Source of the DNA: an uncultured Collinsella sp.
GTDB lineage: Bacteria; Actinomycetota; Coriobacteriia; Coriobacteriales; Coriobacteriaceae
DNA length: 64,000 bases
Assembly (NCBI GenBank): GCA_902479135.1
Contig: CABSNU010000005.1
Coordinates: 1 to 64,000 of the forward strand
Direction: 5' to 3'
The stretch's first letter is position 1. Each line of letters begins with the position of its first letter. The position numbers were made by a program, and so were the translations under genes. Below, piece by piece: positions 50,651-59,301 of the stretch. Below the pieces are notes generated by a model. The model had not been told where the DNA came from and made no database searches. It saw nothing but the letters and a program-made list of their open reading frames with translations.

Positions 50651-51097
50651 TTACTCGGCGAGCTGCTTTAGCACATCGCAGGCGATCTCGACGGCATCGT
50701 CGATGCAGCCGGGGCAGCTGCGAAGCGGACCCTTGTCCGATCCGATACCCTTGAGCGTGCCGCAGACGGTCGTCGTGTTCTTCTCGCCAAAGCGCTTGGC
50801 GATTTCGCGCGACAGCTTGTAGGTCTGGCCCTTGGTCTTGGGGTTTTCCATGCCGTCGCTCATCACGAAGCCCATGATGGCCACGGCGCCCGAGATGGCG
50901 CCGCAGGTTTCGGTCATGCCGCCCATGCCGGCGCCAAAGCCCTCGGTGAGGGTAAAGGCGACCTGGGGGTCGAGCCCGACGGCGGGTGCGAGCGTGCAGG
51001 CGACGGCCTGGGCGCAGTTAAAGCCACGGGCGTGATATTCGGCAGCTTGAGCCTGACAGGCGGTGATGTCGAGCTGGGCCGTATCGATTTGCTTCAT
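50651..51097 (-). CDS. C_GCAxxG_C_C family protein
   Basis: This 148-residue protein of the C_GCAxxG_C_C family (putative redox-active protein) has the N-terminal ARGFNCAQAVACTLAP, the defining ETCGAISGAVAIMG (Cys-Gly-Ala-x-x-Gly form), and C-terminal Cys pair CPGCIDDAVEI. These conserved cysteines probably bind a metal or Fe-S cluster; no reaction is known. I chose the ATG at 51097, with AAGGAGA upstream on the minus strand. An in-frame ATG at 51241 would add 48 residues of poor quality overlapping the metY upstream region. Confidence 0.88.
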   Translation of the reverse strand: MKQIDTAQLDITACQAQAAEYHARGFNCAQAVACTLAPAVGLDPQVAFTLTEGFGAGMGGMTETCGAISGAVAIMGFVMSDGMENPKTKGQTYKLSREIAKRFGEKNTTTVCGTLKGIGSDKGPLRSCPGCIDDAVEIACDVLKQLAE

Positions 51098-51260
51098 CGT
51101 TGTCTCCTTGGTCACGGTGTACCCGCTTATGGTACCCGTGACGGTGCGTGTAATCATCGAGAGCTTCATGGATGCCTCATTTTTCTCTGTCGAGCACATG
51201 CCCAAGGCTTGAGATAAATACCCCTGATCGATTTGTCCCATAACCTACCTTGGGGATGGG

Positions 51261-51289
51261 TTGAGAGGGCTGCGGGGTAGCGGTATCGT
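51261..51289 (+). promoter_or_regulatory. Candidate promoter of the metY-type gene
   Basis: TTGAGA (51261-51266), 17 bases and TATCGT (51284-51289) lie about 40 bases before the ATG. This leaves no room for a long riboswitch leader. Confidence 0.55.
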
Positions 51290-51327
51290 GAACCGAATAA
51301 ATCAAAACCCAGGCAAGGGAGCAAGAT

Positions 51328-52611
51328 ATGAGCGAGCAGACCATCGGTACCACATGTGTTCAGGGCGGCTATCACCCGGGAGATGCGGAGCCGCGCCAGG
51401 TGCCCATCTACCAGTCCACCACGTGGAAGTACGACACGTCGGAGCACATGGGCAAGCTGTTTGACCTAGAGGAGTCGGGCTATTTCTACAGCCGTCTGCA
51501 GAACCCCACGTGCGATTTGGTTGCCGCCAAGATCTGCGAGATGGAGGGCGGTACCGCTGCGATGCTCACGAGCTCGGGCATGGCTGCGAACTTCCTCGCG
51601 ATTTTTAACGTGGCCGGTGCCGGCGATCACGTGGTCGCAAGCTCTGCCATCTACGGCGGTACCTACAACCTGCTTGCCCATACCATGGGTCGTATGGGCT
51701 TGACCTGCACGTTCGTTGCCCCCGACTGCACCGACGAAGAGCTCGAGGCAGCCTTCCAACCCAACACCAAGCTCGTCTTTGGCGAGACGATCGCCAATCC
51801 CGCCCTTGCCGTGCTCGATATTGAGCGCTTTGCCAAGGCCGCGCACGACCACGGCGTACCGCTGATGGTCGACAACACCTTCCCGACGCCCGTGATGTGC
51901 CGTCCTTTTGAGTGGGGCGCCGACATCGTTACGCACTCCACCACCAAGTACATGGATGGACATGCGGCCTACCTGGGCGGCGTGATCGTCGACCACGGCC
52001 AGTTTGACTGGATGGCCCATGCGGACAAGTTCCCGGGTCTCACCACGCCTGACGAGAGCTATCACGGCGTGACGTATGCCGAGAAGTTCGGTCGCGAGGG
52101 CGCCTTCATTACCAAGGCCACCGCGCAGCTCATGCGCGATCTTGGTCCCATGCAGAACCCGCAGGCGGCATTCTTCCTGAACAGCTCGCTCGAGAGCCTG
52201 CACGTGCGCATGCCGCGTCATTGTGAGAACGGCCTGGCCGTTGCCAAGTTCCTGCAGAGCCATCCCAAGGTGCGCTTCGTGAGCTATCCGGGTCTGGAGG
52301 GCGATAAGTACTATGACATGGCTCAGAAGTACATGCCCAACGGTACCTGCGGCGTTGTGAGCTTTGGCTTTAACGGTGGTCGCGCGGCGGCCGAGACCTT
52401 TATGAAGAGCCTCAAGCTTGCCCAGATCGCCACGCACGTTGCCGACGCCCGCACGTGCTGCCTGCATCCCGCTAATGCCACGCACCGCCAGATGAACGAT
52501 GAAGAGCTCATCGCCTGTGGCATCTCCGCCGACATGGTGCGCCTGTCGTGCGGCCTCGAGGACACGGCCGACCTGATTGCCGACCTTGAGCAGGCGCTCG
52601 AGCAGTGCTAG
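51328..52611 (+). CDS. metY: O-acetylhomoserine (thiol)-lyase / trans-sulfuration PLP enzyme
   Basis: This 427-residue Cys/Met-metabolism PLP enzyme has YFYSRLQNPT, the phosphate-binding TSSGMAA (81-87), VDNTFPTPVMCRPFEWGADI (20 residues), and the PLP lysine K207 in THSTTKYMDGH. The length, the extra loop with FPGLTTPDESYHGVTYAEKF, and RDLGPMQNPQAAFF match O-acetylhomoserine sulfhydrylases (MetY), which make homocysteine from O-acetylhomoserine and sulfide. Methionine gamma-lyase activity cannot be excluded. AGGGAGCAAGAT precedes the ATG. A strong terminator follows. Confidence 0.9.
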   Translation: MSEQTIGTTCVQGGYHPGDAEPRQVPIYQSTTWKYDTSEHMGKLFDLEESGYFYSRLQNPTCDLVAAKICEMEGGTAAMLTSSGMAANFLAIFNVAGAGDHVVASSAIYGGTYNLLAHTMGRMGLTCTFVAPDCTDEELEAAFQPNTKLVFGETIANPALAVLDIERFAKAAHDHGVPLMVDNTFPTPVMCRPFEWGADIVTHSTTKYMDGHAAYLGGVIVDHGQFDWMAHADKFPGLTTPDESYHGVTYAEKFGREGAFITKATAQLMRDLGPMQNPQAAFFLNSSLESLHVRMPRHCENGLAVAKFLQSHPKVRFVSYPGLEGDKYYDMAQKYMPNGTCGVVSFGFNGGRAAAETFMKSLKLAQIATHVADARTCCLHPANATHRQMNDEELIACGISADMVRLSCGLEDTADLIADLEQALEQC

Positions 52612-52680
52612 GCTAGCGTGCGTGCGAGGCGTGGGACGGCTTTTCGGCTGACGACGTCCTCATAGTTCCGATTCCGTAGG

Positions 52681-52727
52681 CGGGACCCCGATCGTGTCCG
52701 TTTGTAGGCGATTGGGGTCCCGTTTTT
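52681..52727 (+). terminator. Rho-independent terminator of the metY-type gene
   Basis: CGGGACCCC (52681-52689) and GGGGTCCCG (52714-52722) form a stem extended by GATCG/CGATT, followed by a T5 run. Confidence 0.9.
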
Positions 52728-52752
52728 GCGTTGTACGATAGAAAGGATATAC

Positions 52753-54057
52753 ATGGAGAAAACTGCCGAGCAGCTGCGCCGCGAACACATTGCCTTGGAG
52801 GGCGACACCCACGGTAAGAATAAATGGGCGATTCTGTTCACCGTGCTCGTCATGACCTTTATGGCGTGTCTGGATGCGAGCATCGTGACGGTGGCGCTTC
52901 CAGTGATGCAAAAGGAGCTGGGGGTGGGTCTCGACCGCATTCAGCTCGTGAGCTCGGTGTATCTGCTCGCGACGTGCGTCGCCATGCTGCCGTTTGGCCG
53001 CTTGGGCGATGTGCGCGGCAAGGTGAATGTGTTCCAGCTTGGTGTAATCGTCTTTACGGGCGGCTCGTTGCTTTGCGGGCTTTCGGCTTCGCTCGAGGTG
53101 CTTATCTTGGCGCGTTTCGTGCAGGGCATTGGCTGTGCCGCCGCGATGGCCAACAATATGGGCATCATCACCGAGTCGTTTCCGGCGCGTGAGCGCGGCC
53201 GTGCCATGGGCATTCTGGCGACCTTTGTGGCTCTTGGCATGATGTGCGGCCCCGTGCTCGGCGGCGTGCTGGTGGCGAGCTTTCCCTGGGAGAGCATCTT
53301 CCTTATCAATCTGCCCATTGGCGTAATCTCGTTTATCGTGGGACTCTATACGCTGCCGCATGTGAAGCCGGAGGCTGGCGAACGCCCTATGCCGTTGACA
53401 GAGGCGGCGCGTCGCTGCTTTGCGAGCTCGGCTTTCACGATTAACCTGGCTTGCATGCTTATCGTGTTCGTGGGTATCGGTGCCTCCGAGTTTGTGCTGC
53501 CGTTCTACTTTCAGGATGCCCACGGCTTTAGCTCCGATATCTCCGGCCTGTTGTTTTTGGCGATGCCGGTCGTGAATGCCTTTGTGGGCCCGCTTTCGGG
53601 CTCGGTGTCCGACCGTGTTGGTTGTGAAGCGCCCACGGCCGTTGGCCTGGGCGTGTACGTGTGCGGTCTCTTTGCGGTGAGCACGCTTGACGAGCACTCT
53701 TCCATCTTGATGATTGTGTGCTGCGTCGCGTTTATGTCGTGCGGCACGTCGATCTTCCAGAGCCCCAATAATTCGCTGTATATGGGTTCGGCTCCGCGTG
53801 AGGCGCTTGGCTTTGCGGGCAGCTTGAGCAGCTTGGCGCGCTATGCGGGCATAGCGCTGGGTATTACGGCGGCGTCGCGCATCCTGTATGGACAGACGAG
53901 CGCGGCGATGGGCAAGACGGTCACGAGCTATGTGGCGGGTCGTCCGGACGTGTTCCTCTTTGGCTTTCGTTTGGTATTCTACGTGCTGATGGCCGTTGCT
54001 ACCGTGGGCTTTGCGCTCACATTGGTACGTTTGGTGAGGACGCGCACCCGGCATTAG
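52753..54057 (+). CDS. MFS transporter, DHA2-like drug exporter
   Basis: This 434-residue member of the major facilitator superfamily has at least 12 hydrophobic segments. Motifs are D1 LDASIVTVALPVMQKEL, motif A LPFGRLGDVRGK, and motif C-like GMMCGPVLGGVL, all typical of the EmrB/QacA (DHA2) proton-driven exporters. The substrate is unknown. GAAAGGAT precedes the ATG at 52753. There is no adjacent regulator gene. The N terminus is a hydrophilic stretch of about 25 residues (EKTAEQLRREHIALEGDTHG). Confidence 0.88.
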   Translation: MEKTAEQLRREHIALEGDTHGKNKWAILFTVLVMTFMACLDASIVTVALPVMQKELGVGLDRIQLVSSVYLLATCVAMLPFGRLGDVRGKVNVFQLGVIVFTGGSLLCGLSASLEVLILARFVQGIGCAAAMANNMGIITESFPARERGRAMGILATFVALGMMCGPVLGGVLVASFPWESIFLINLPIGVISFIVGLYTLPHVKPEAGERPMPLTEAARRCFASSAFTINLACMLIVFVGIGASEFVLPFYFQDAHGFSSDISGLLFLAMPVVNAFVGPLSGSVSDRVGCEAPTAVGLGVYVCGLFAVSTLDEHSSILMIVCCVAFMSCGTSIFQSPNNSLYMGSAPREALGFAGSLSSLARYAGIALGITAASRILYGQTSAAMGKTVTSYVAGRPDVFLFGFRLVFYVLMAVATVGFALTLVRLVRTRTRH

Positions 54058-54217
54058 CGTGTTGGGAGGCTGTCTGCCACGAATCGGGCCTATCTACCGG
54101 TCTTGCAGCTTTATAGTGCGATGCGGCTTGTGGGGCGGGCGGGGGTCGGTCCGTGGTAGACTATCGAACAACGTTTATTAATCGCGCGGTATCGTTGCCG
54201 CGAGAAGGGGTTGCGCC

Positions 54218-54796
54218 ATGCAGGAGCTTGAGGATCGTATTCGCCATGACGGCATCGTAAAGGCCGGTAACGTCCTTAAGGTTGATGCCTTCCTCAACCA
54301 CCAGTGCGACGTTGAGCTGTTCGACCACATGGGTGCCGAGTGGGCCCGTCTGTTCGAGGGTGTCGAGATCAACAAGATCCTGACGATCGAGGCTTCGGGC
54401 ATTGGCATGGCCTGCATCGCGGCCCAGCATTTTGGCGGCGTGCCGGTAGTCTTTGCCAAGAAGGCCCAGTCCATCAACCTCGACGGCGAGCAGTATGCCA
54501 CGACCATCTACTCCTTTACCAAGCAAAAGGAGTATCCGGTTATCGTGGGTAAGCGCTTCCTGTCCGAGGGCGACAAGGTCCTGATTATCGACGACTTCCT
54601 GGCCAACGGTTGCGCACTCGAGGGTCTTATTAAGATCTGCGAGGCTGCGGGTGCCGAGGTCTCGGGCATTGGCATTGCCGTGGAGAAGGGCTTCCAGGGC
54701 GGCGGCGACAAGCTCCGCGAGCGCGGTTTCCGCGTTGAGAGCCTGGCCCGTATCGCCGATATGGACTGCGAGAATGGCGAGATCACCTTCGCCTAA
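54218..54796 (+). CDS. xpt: Xanthine phosphoribosyltransferase
   Basis: Xpt salvages xanthine to XMP using PRPP. The 192-residue protein matches the Gram-positive Xpt type: LEDRIRHDGIVKAGNVLKVD (20 residues) at the N terminus, VEINKILTIEASGIGMA, and the PRPP motif VLIIDDFLANGCAL with the two acidic residues. GAGAAGGGG lies upstream of the ATG. No purine riboswitch core was seen in the 160-base gap before it, and no xanthine permease follows. A strong hairpin terminator lies 28 bases after the stop. Confidence 0.95.
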   Translation: MQELEDRIRHDGIVKAGNVLKVDAFLNHQCDVELFDHMGAEWARLFEGVEINKILTIEASGIGMACIAAQHFGGVPVVFAKKAQSINLDGEQYATTIYSFTKQKEYPVIVGKRFLSEGDKVLIIDDFLANGCALEGLIKICEAAGAEVSGIGIAVEKGFQGGGDKLRERGFRVESLARIADMDCENGEITFA

Positions 54797-54823
54797 TCGC
54801 GCGGCACAAGTAATTTGCATGCG

Positions 54824-54860
54824 ATGTGACAAAGGGACGGTCCCTTTGTCACATTTTTTT
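54824..54860 (+). terminator. Terminator of xpt (GTGACAAAGGGAC palindrome)
   Basis: ATGTGACAAAGGGAC (54824-54838) and its perfect complement (54840-54854) are followed by T7. The AAAGGG(G)AC core recurs at about 29847 (AAAGGGGACAGGCACCTTT) and, as a half copy, at the argH ribosome binding site (42354-42366). Confidence 0.92.
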
Positions 54861-54880
54861 GTTTGAGAGGAGGTGTTGGC

Positions 54881-55261
54881 ATGGACGAGATCAAGATGGG
54901 ATGGCGCGAGTATGCGCGCTTTGGCGAGATGTCGGCCGAGGAGCTGGCGCGCGACTGCGAGGTGCAGGTGTTTCGCGCGACGGGTCCGGGCGGCTAGGGT
55001 GTGAACACGACGGACTCTGCGGTGCGTATGAAGCATGTGCCTACGGGGATTGTCGTGACGGCGCGCGAGAGGCGTAGCCAGTTTCAGAATCGTGCGAGCT
55101 GCCTGCGCAAGCTGAAGGCTGAGCTCGAGCGCCGCGGCCGTCCGCCGCGCCGTCGCGTAAAGACCAAGGTGCCCCAACGCTCGCGCCAGCGCAGGCTCAA
55201 CGACAAACACTTCAACGCCATCAAAAAGGCCAACCGCTGCAAGCCCGCCGGCGACGAATGA
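54881..55261 (+). pseudogene. ArfB-like release factor (RF-1 domain) with UAG at the GGQ glutamine codon
   Basis: This is a 126-codon gene of the RF-1 domain family without codon-recognition domains, like ArfB/YaeJ and MTRFR, which hydrolyse peptidyl-tRNA on stalled ribosomes. It starts at ATG 54881 behind GAGAGGAGG. Codons 29-51 read EVQVFRATGPGG-stop-GVNTTDSAVRM; codon 39 (54995-54997) is TAG where every active member has Gln (CAG/CAA) in GGQ. The frame stays open for 87 more codons with normal codon use. It carries the basic tail typical of ArfB (RRRVKTKVPQRSRQRRL) to TGA at 55261. It is either a one-base nonsense pseudogene or a readthrough-controlled gene. Confidence 0.85.
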
Positions 55262-55269
55262 TCTCCCTC

Positions 55270-55340
55270 TAAGTTGCGGTGAAATAGGGACTGTTTGGGC
55301 TGTTAAAGCCGCAAAACAGTCCCTATTTCACCGCAACTTA
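55270..55340. repeat. Perfect 27-base inverted repeat between convergent genes
   Basis: Arms TAAGTTGCGGTGAAATAGGG... at 55270-55296 and 55314-55340 are perfectly complementary over 27 bases, with a 17-base loop. It begins 8 bases after the release-factor-like gene and ends 7 bases before the dagK-like stop, so it may serve both as terminator. It is related to the repeat at 34547-34615. Confidence 0.88.
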
Positions 55341-55347
55341 AGTGGGG

Positions 55348-56310
55348 CTAGCGGGTGGGACGCCAGACTTGGAGGGCGGCGGCGAGGATGTCGACCTCGA
55401 TGCGGGAGGCGACGATGGCTTCGCCGTCGGCCTGGATGGGATAGTTGGGCTCCTCGAAGGTGAGTTCGGCATGGCGGCAGCGGCGCATGCGAACCGGTGG
55501 CAGCTTGGTGTGGTGGCCGTCTTTGGCCGAAAGGAACATGGGCAGGGCGACCGCGCGGGGCACGGGGCCGCAGGCGTAGCAAACGTCGAGCACACCGTCA
55601 CAGGGGTCGGCATCGGGGCAGATGCGATAGCCCGAGCCATAGGTGGGGCCCAGCTGAATCGCCATGATAATCGCCCGCACGCGCTCGGCTGGCGCGCGAT
55701 CAAAGCTGGCTGTCATGGGGTAGTTGCGATAGCGCAGGCCAAACTGCTCAAGTCCCGAGAGGGTGTAGAGCGGAGCGCCCGTTAAACCGGTCTTTTTGCG
55801 TAGCTCGGTGGTGCCAAGGCCGATGGCGGCATCGATGCCAACCGAAAGCGTCTGGTCGTAGTACTCAACGGTAGCCTCGCCGCTACCGCTTGCGGGGTTC
55901 CATGAGCGAATACGCCCGATGTCTTGACGCCGCAGCTCACAGGTGAGCAGCGCGCCAAAATTCTTACCGGAGAAATCTTCGATCCCGAGCGTTTGGGCAA
56001 AATCGTTGCCGGAACCAACGGGTAGGACGGCAAGGGCGGGACGGACCGATTCATCCTGCGTCATGAGTCCATTGACGATCTCGTGGATCACGCCATCGCC
56101 GCCAAGGGCGATAACGGTTCGATAGCCCTGGGCCCGCGCGGCAAGCTCCTTGGCGTGCCCCGTGCGTTCGGTCAACACCAGGTCAAACTGGGATGCGCGC
56201 GCGGTCATGTCCAAAAAGCGTTGCAGACGCTCGGCAACCTCATGCGCGGCGCCCGACTGGGCGGCGGGGTTGGCGATGATGAGCGTGCGACCAAAATCAG
56301 TTGCGTGCAT
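55348..56310 (-). CDS. Diacylglycerol kinase family lipid kinase (YegS/DagK)
   Basis: This 320-residue protein has the DAGK catalytic fold. IIANPAAQSGAAHEVAERL lies near the N terminus, the nucleotide-binding GGDGVIHEIVNGL replaces the usual GGDGT, and LPVGSGNDFAQTLGI follows. The C-terminal beta-sandwich domain ends with a QADGEAIVAS motif. Such enzymes phosphorylate diacylglycerol or related lipids at the membrane, returning diacylglycerol from lipoteichoic acid synthesis to phospholipids. I chose the ATG at 56310, with GGGAG upstream on the minus strand. In-frame starts further upstream lack sites. Confidence 0.9.
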   Translation of the reverse strand: MHATDFGRTLIIANPAAQSGAAHEVAERLQRFLDMTARASQFDLVLTERTGHAKELAARAQGYRTVIALGGDGVIHEIVNGLMTQDESVRPALAVLPVGSGNDFAQTLGIEDFSGKNFGALLTCELRRQDIGRIRSWNPASGSGEATVEYYDQTLSVGIDAAIGLGTTELRKKTGLTGAPLYTLSGLEQFGLRYRNYPMTASFDRAPAERVRAIIMAIQLGPTYGSGYRICPDADPCDGVLDVCYACGPVPRAVALPMFLSAKDGHHTKLPPVRMRRCRHAELTFEEPNYPIQADGEAIVASRIEVDILAAALQVWRPTR

Positions 56311-56397
56311 GGGGCGACTCCCGGCGTATGGCATGACAGTGCGGTCGCGCTCGGGTTGAATTGCCCCCGATTGTGGCTGCACGGCGAATACTAACGT

Positions 56398-57819
56398 CTA
56401 CTCTATCAGGTCGTTGTGGCGCTCGATAGCCTCCGCTACCGTACCGCCCTCATCCACAATAAGCGAACGGCGCTTGGGTGAGATGATGCGCTGGGCGGGG
56501 TACACGCCGCGGTGTCCGCCGGTTAGGTAGCTGATAAAGGCCACGATGACAAAGAACCCGGCGGCCGTGCCGTGGAACAGGTCGATGGCCATCATGCAGG
56601 TGGTGATGGGCACGTTGAGGCCGGCGCAGAACACGCCGAGCATGCCGAGAGCCGCCAGAAAACTGGGGTCGAGCCCGGTAAGGCAACCTATCCAGCCACC
56701 GAGTGCCGCACCGATGCCAAACAGGGGCGTGACCTCGCCGCCTTGGAAGCCAGCGCCCAAGGTGAGCGCCGTCACCACGAGCTTGATGGATGCGTCAGCA
56801 AGGGTAGTGTTACCGGAGAACCCGGCGCCCGAGAGCCAGGTGGCAAGGCCGGCGTAGTTCCAAGCGTCGAGGAGGGCATAGGCGGCCAAAACCACGAGTG
56901 CGCCTATAAGTGCGCGAACAAGGTAATTGGTGATAAAGCGACCGTACAGGCTCTTGACGGTTCGAACCGACCAGGCAAAGAGACGTGCCGTCAGACCGAA
57001 GATAATGGCGCTGATAACAACGATGACGACCGTTTTGGGCGACATGGCGGGAACGCTGGTGATAACATTCGCCTCGTACTCGGTTCCCAAGGCAAGCGAT
57101 GTGAAGTAGCCGGTAAACGAGGCGACCAGGCAGTAGATGCCTGCGGTGTAGTCGATCTTGCCGATAAAGCACATCTCCATGCCAAAGAAAGCTCCGGCAA
57201 GTGGCGAGCCGAACACGGCGCCAAAGGCCGACGAGATGCCGGCGAGCATGAGGTCGTGGTGGTCATGCTTTTTGAGGTGGGCAAGGCTCGAGATGTTGCT
57301 GGCGATGGTGCCGCCAATCTGCACCGCGGCTCCCTCGCGACCGGCCGATCCGCCCGTTAGGTGCGTGAGCGTTGAGCAGATGAAGGTGAGGACGGCCATG
57401 CGCATATGGATGAGGCGTGTGCCCAGGGCGGAGTCAATGACCAGGTTGTTACCACGCTTGGCGGCAAGACCGTGGTTCTTGTAGACCCATGCGGTGGCAA
57501 CGCCCACAGCGGGAAGCAGCGCGTACACCCACGCATGTTGCTCGCGATAATCGGTCGCGATATTCAGCGAGGCCAAAAACGCCCAAGCGGCAACGCCCAT
57601 GGCGAGCGAGACGATGACGACGAGTACGAGCAGCTTGGCACTCGCGAGTAGGTTGCGGACGTTGCGGCGCGTGTCGGCAGCTAAGAGATGCTCGGAGCGG
57701 GTGATCTGATGCCTGCCTGCCATGATGACGTCGTTAAGGGAGAAAAAGCCGCCGTCGTCGAGCGGCTGGGAATGATCCTGCGCCTCGTTTGCGCTTTCGG
57801 GTTTGTCGGTAAAAGCCAT
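56398..57819 (-). CDS. ClC family chloride/halide transporter
   Basis: This 473-residue integral membrane protein of the ClC family has the gating-glutamate motif GGSAGREGAAVQIGG (Glu162) and FGSPLAGAFFGMEM. A second anion-site region is GAGFQGGEVTPLFGIGAALG, and GVFCAGLNVPITTCMMAIDLF (in part) lies near the C terminus. The usual GSGIP anion motif is replaced by KRGNNLV (about 121-127). Such divergence occurs in fluoride-exporting CLC-F proteins and their relatives, so chloride specificity should not be assumed. It has no C-terminal CBS domains. AAAGAGG precedes the ATG on the minus strand. Confidence 0.88.
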   Translation of the reverse strand: MAFTDKPESANEAQDHSQPLDDGGFFSLNDVIMAGRHQITRSEHLLAADTRRNVRNLLASAKLLVLVVIVSLAMGVAAWAFLASLNIATDYREQHAWVYALLPAVGVATAWVYKNHGLAAKRGNNLVIDSALGTRLIHMRMAVLTFICSTLTHLTGGSAGREGAAVQIGGTIASNISSLAHLKKHDHHDLMLAGISSAFGAVFGSPLAGAFFGMEMCFIGKIDYTAGIYCLVASFTGYFTSLALGTEYEANVITSVPAMSPKTVVIVVISAIIFGLTARLFAWSVRTVKSLYGRFITNYLVRALIGALVVLAAYALLDAWNYAGLATWLSGAGFSGNTTLADASIKLVVTALTLGAGFQGGEVTPLFGIGAALGGWIGCLTGLDPSFLAALGMLGVFCAGLNVPITTCMMAIDLFHGTAAGFFVIVAFISYLTGGHRGVYPAQRIISPKRRSLIVDEGGTVAEAIERHNDLIE

Positions 57820-58028
57820 ACGTTCCTCTTTTTGGTTGCATCACGAGCATTATAAAACGCGGTAAACGCGACGAGCCGATGGGTTGGTTTCCATTCTGTT
57901 TCGCGGCTTGCGGCCGACAGGTGTATTTGCGGGTACAGGCCAAGTCGCGGTCGCGCGTCGGGGATTATACTTAGACAAGCATAAAGAATCGGCGCCCCCG
58001 TTGTGCGCCGTGGCATTAAGAGGTGCAT

Positions 58029-59291
58029 ATGACAGAGAAGCTCATTCCGCTGGAGGACGCGCAGTCGATTGTTCTGTCGCACGTTGCTCCGACCGATCTC
58101 GTCGAGAGTCCCGTGTGGCAGGCCACCGGTCTTCCCTTGGCCGAGGACGCGGTGGCCGATATCGACATCTCGCCGTTTGCCAACAGCGCTATGGACGGAT
58201 ATGCCGTGCGCTCGGCGGACTTGGCGCAGACGTCTGGCGAGGCGCCGGTGACGCTCGACGTTATCGGACATGAGGCCGCGGGCCATGTGTTTGAGGGCAC
58301 AATCGGAGTGGGCGAGACGGTCCGCATCATGACAGGCGCGCCGGTGCCCGAGGGCGCCGATGCCGTAGTGAAATACGAGATCGTCGACGTGCTCGATGGC
58401 GACGGCAACGAGGGCTCGCACGTGAGCTTCTCGGCGCCTGCTAAAGTGGGGGAGAACGTTCGCTCTGCTGCCGAGGAGGCCCATGCCGGCGATGTTGTGA
58501 TGCACGCCGGCGAGGTCGTGGCTCCGGCGGGCGCGGGTCTGCTGGCAAGTGCCGGATACGCGAGCGTGAAGGTGCACGCTGCCCCACGTGTGGGCATCAT
58601 CTCGCTGGGCACGGAACTGGTCGCACCGAGTAAGGTGCCGGCGCGCGGTCAGATTCGCGATTCCAACTCCTCGGCGCTGATGGCCGAGGCGCTCGATGCC
58701 GGCGCCGAGCCCGTGTTCTACGGCATTGCGCCCGATGATGAGCAGGCGATTGCCGATCTGGTGCATCGCGCCGTGCAGGAGTGCGATTTTGTCATTACGA
58801 GCGGTGGCGCCTCGGCGGGCGACTACGATTTCGTGACGGCGCTCGTCCGGCGCGAGGGCGAGGTGCTGTTTGACCGCATCTCGATGCGTCCCGGCAAGGC
58901 CATCACGTTTGGCTTGCTCGGAGGTAAGCCCTACCTGGGGCTTTCAGGCAATCCGGCCGCGGCGTATGTGGGCTTTGAGATGCTCGCTCGTCCGGCGATC
59001 CGCAAGATGCGCGGCTTTGCCGAGGGTGCGCGTCCCGTGCAGCAGGCGATATTGACGCACTGCGTGAAGAAGCGCCAGGACCGACGCTTCTTCGATCGCG
59101 CCACGGTTTTGCGCGACCCCGAGACCGGTGAGCTGTTGGTGACCGAGGCCAAGACGCAGAATTCGGCGCTGCTCGGCACGATGCAGCGGGCCAACTGCCT
59201 GCTGCGTATTGACGAAGGGCCGTGTGAGCTCAAGCCGGGCGACGTCGTGGACGTCGTGCGCGTCGACCTGCCTGAGGGAACGGTGCTATAG
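58029..59291 (+). CDS. moeA: Molybdopterin molybdenumtransferase MoeA
   Basis: MoeA inserts molybdate into adenylylated molybdopterin to form molybdenum cofactor. The 420-residue protein has the four-domain MoeA layout: SPFANSAMDGYAVRS, IMTGAPVPEGADAVVKYE, VGIISLGTELV, DSNSSALMAEAL, the MoCF-domain motifs TSGGASAGDYDFV and PGKAITFG, SGNPAAAYVGFE, and a C-terminal beta domain. I chose ATG 58029, with AAGAGG 5 bases upstream, over the in-frame GTG at 58023. It leads a block of molybdenum genes. Confidence 0.95.
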   Translation: MTEKLIPLEDAQSIVLSHVAPTDLVESPVWQATGLPLAEDAVADIDISPFANSAMDGYAVRSADLAQTSGEAPVTLDVIGHEAAGHVFEGTIGVGETVRIMTGAPVPEGADAVVKYEIVDVLDGDGNEGSHVSFSAPAKVGENVRSAAEEAHAGDVVMHAGEVVAPAGAGLLASAGYASVKVHAAPRVGIISLGTELVAPSKVPARGQIRDSNSSALMAEALDAGAEPVFYGIAPDDEQAIADLVHRAVQECDFVITSGGASAGDYDFVTALVRREGEVLFDRISMRPGKAITFGLLGGKPYLGLSGNPAAAYVGFEMLARPAIRKMRGFAEGARPVQQAILTHCVKKRQDRRFFDRATVLRDPETGELLVTEAKTQNSALLGTMQRANCLLRIDEGPCELKPGDVVDVVRVDLPEGTVL

Positions 59292-59301
59292 GAGGAACGC
59301 T

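Noticed and set aside
51180..51327. Possible SAM or T-box riboswitch before the metY-type gene
   Set aside because: No conserved riboswitch core was found, and a good promoter about 40 bases before the ATG leaves too short a leader.
54058..54217. Possible purine riboswitch before xpt
   Set aside because: The conserved purine aptamer loops were not visible in the gap.
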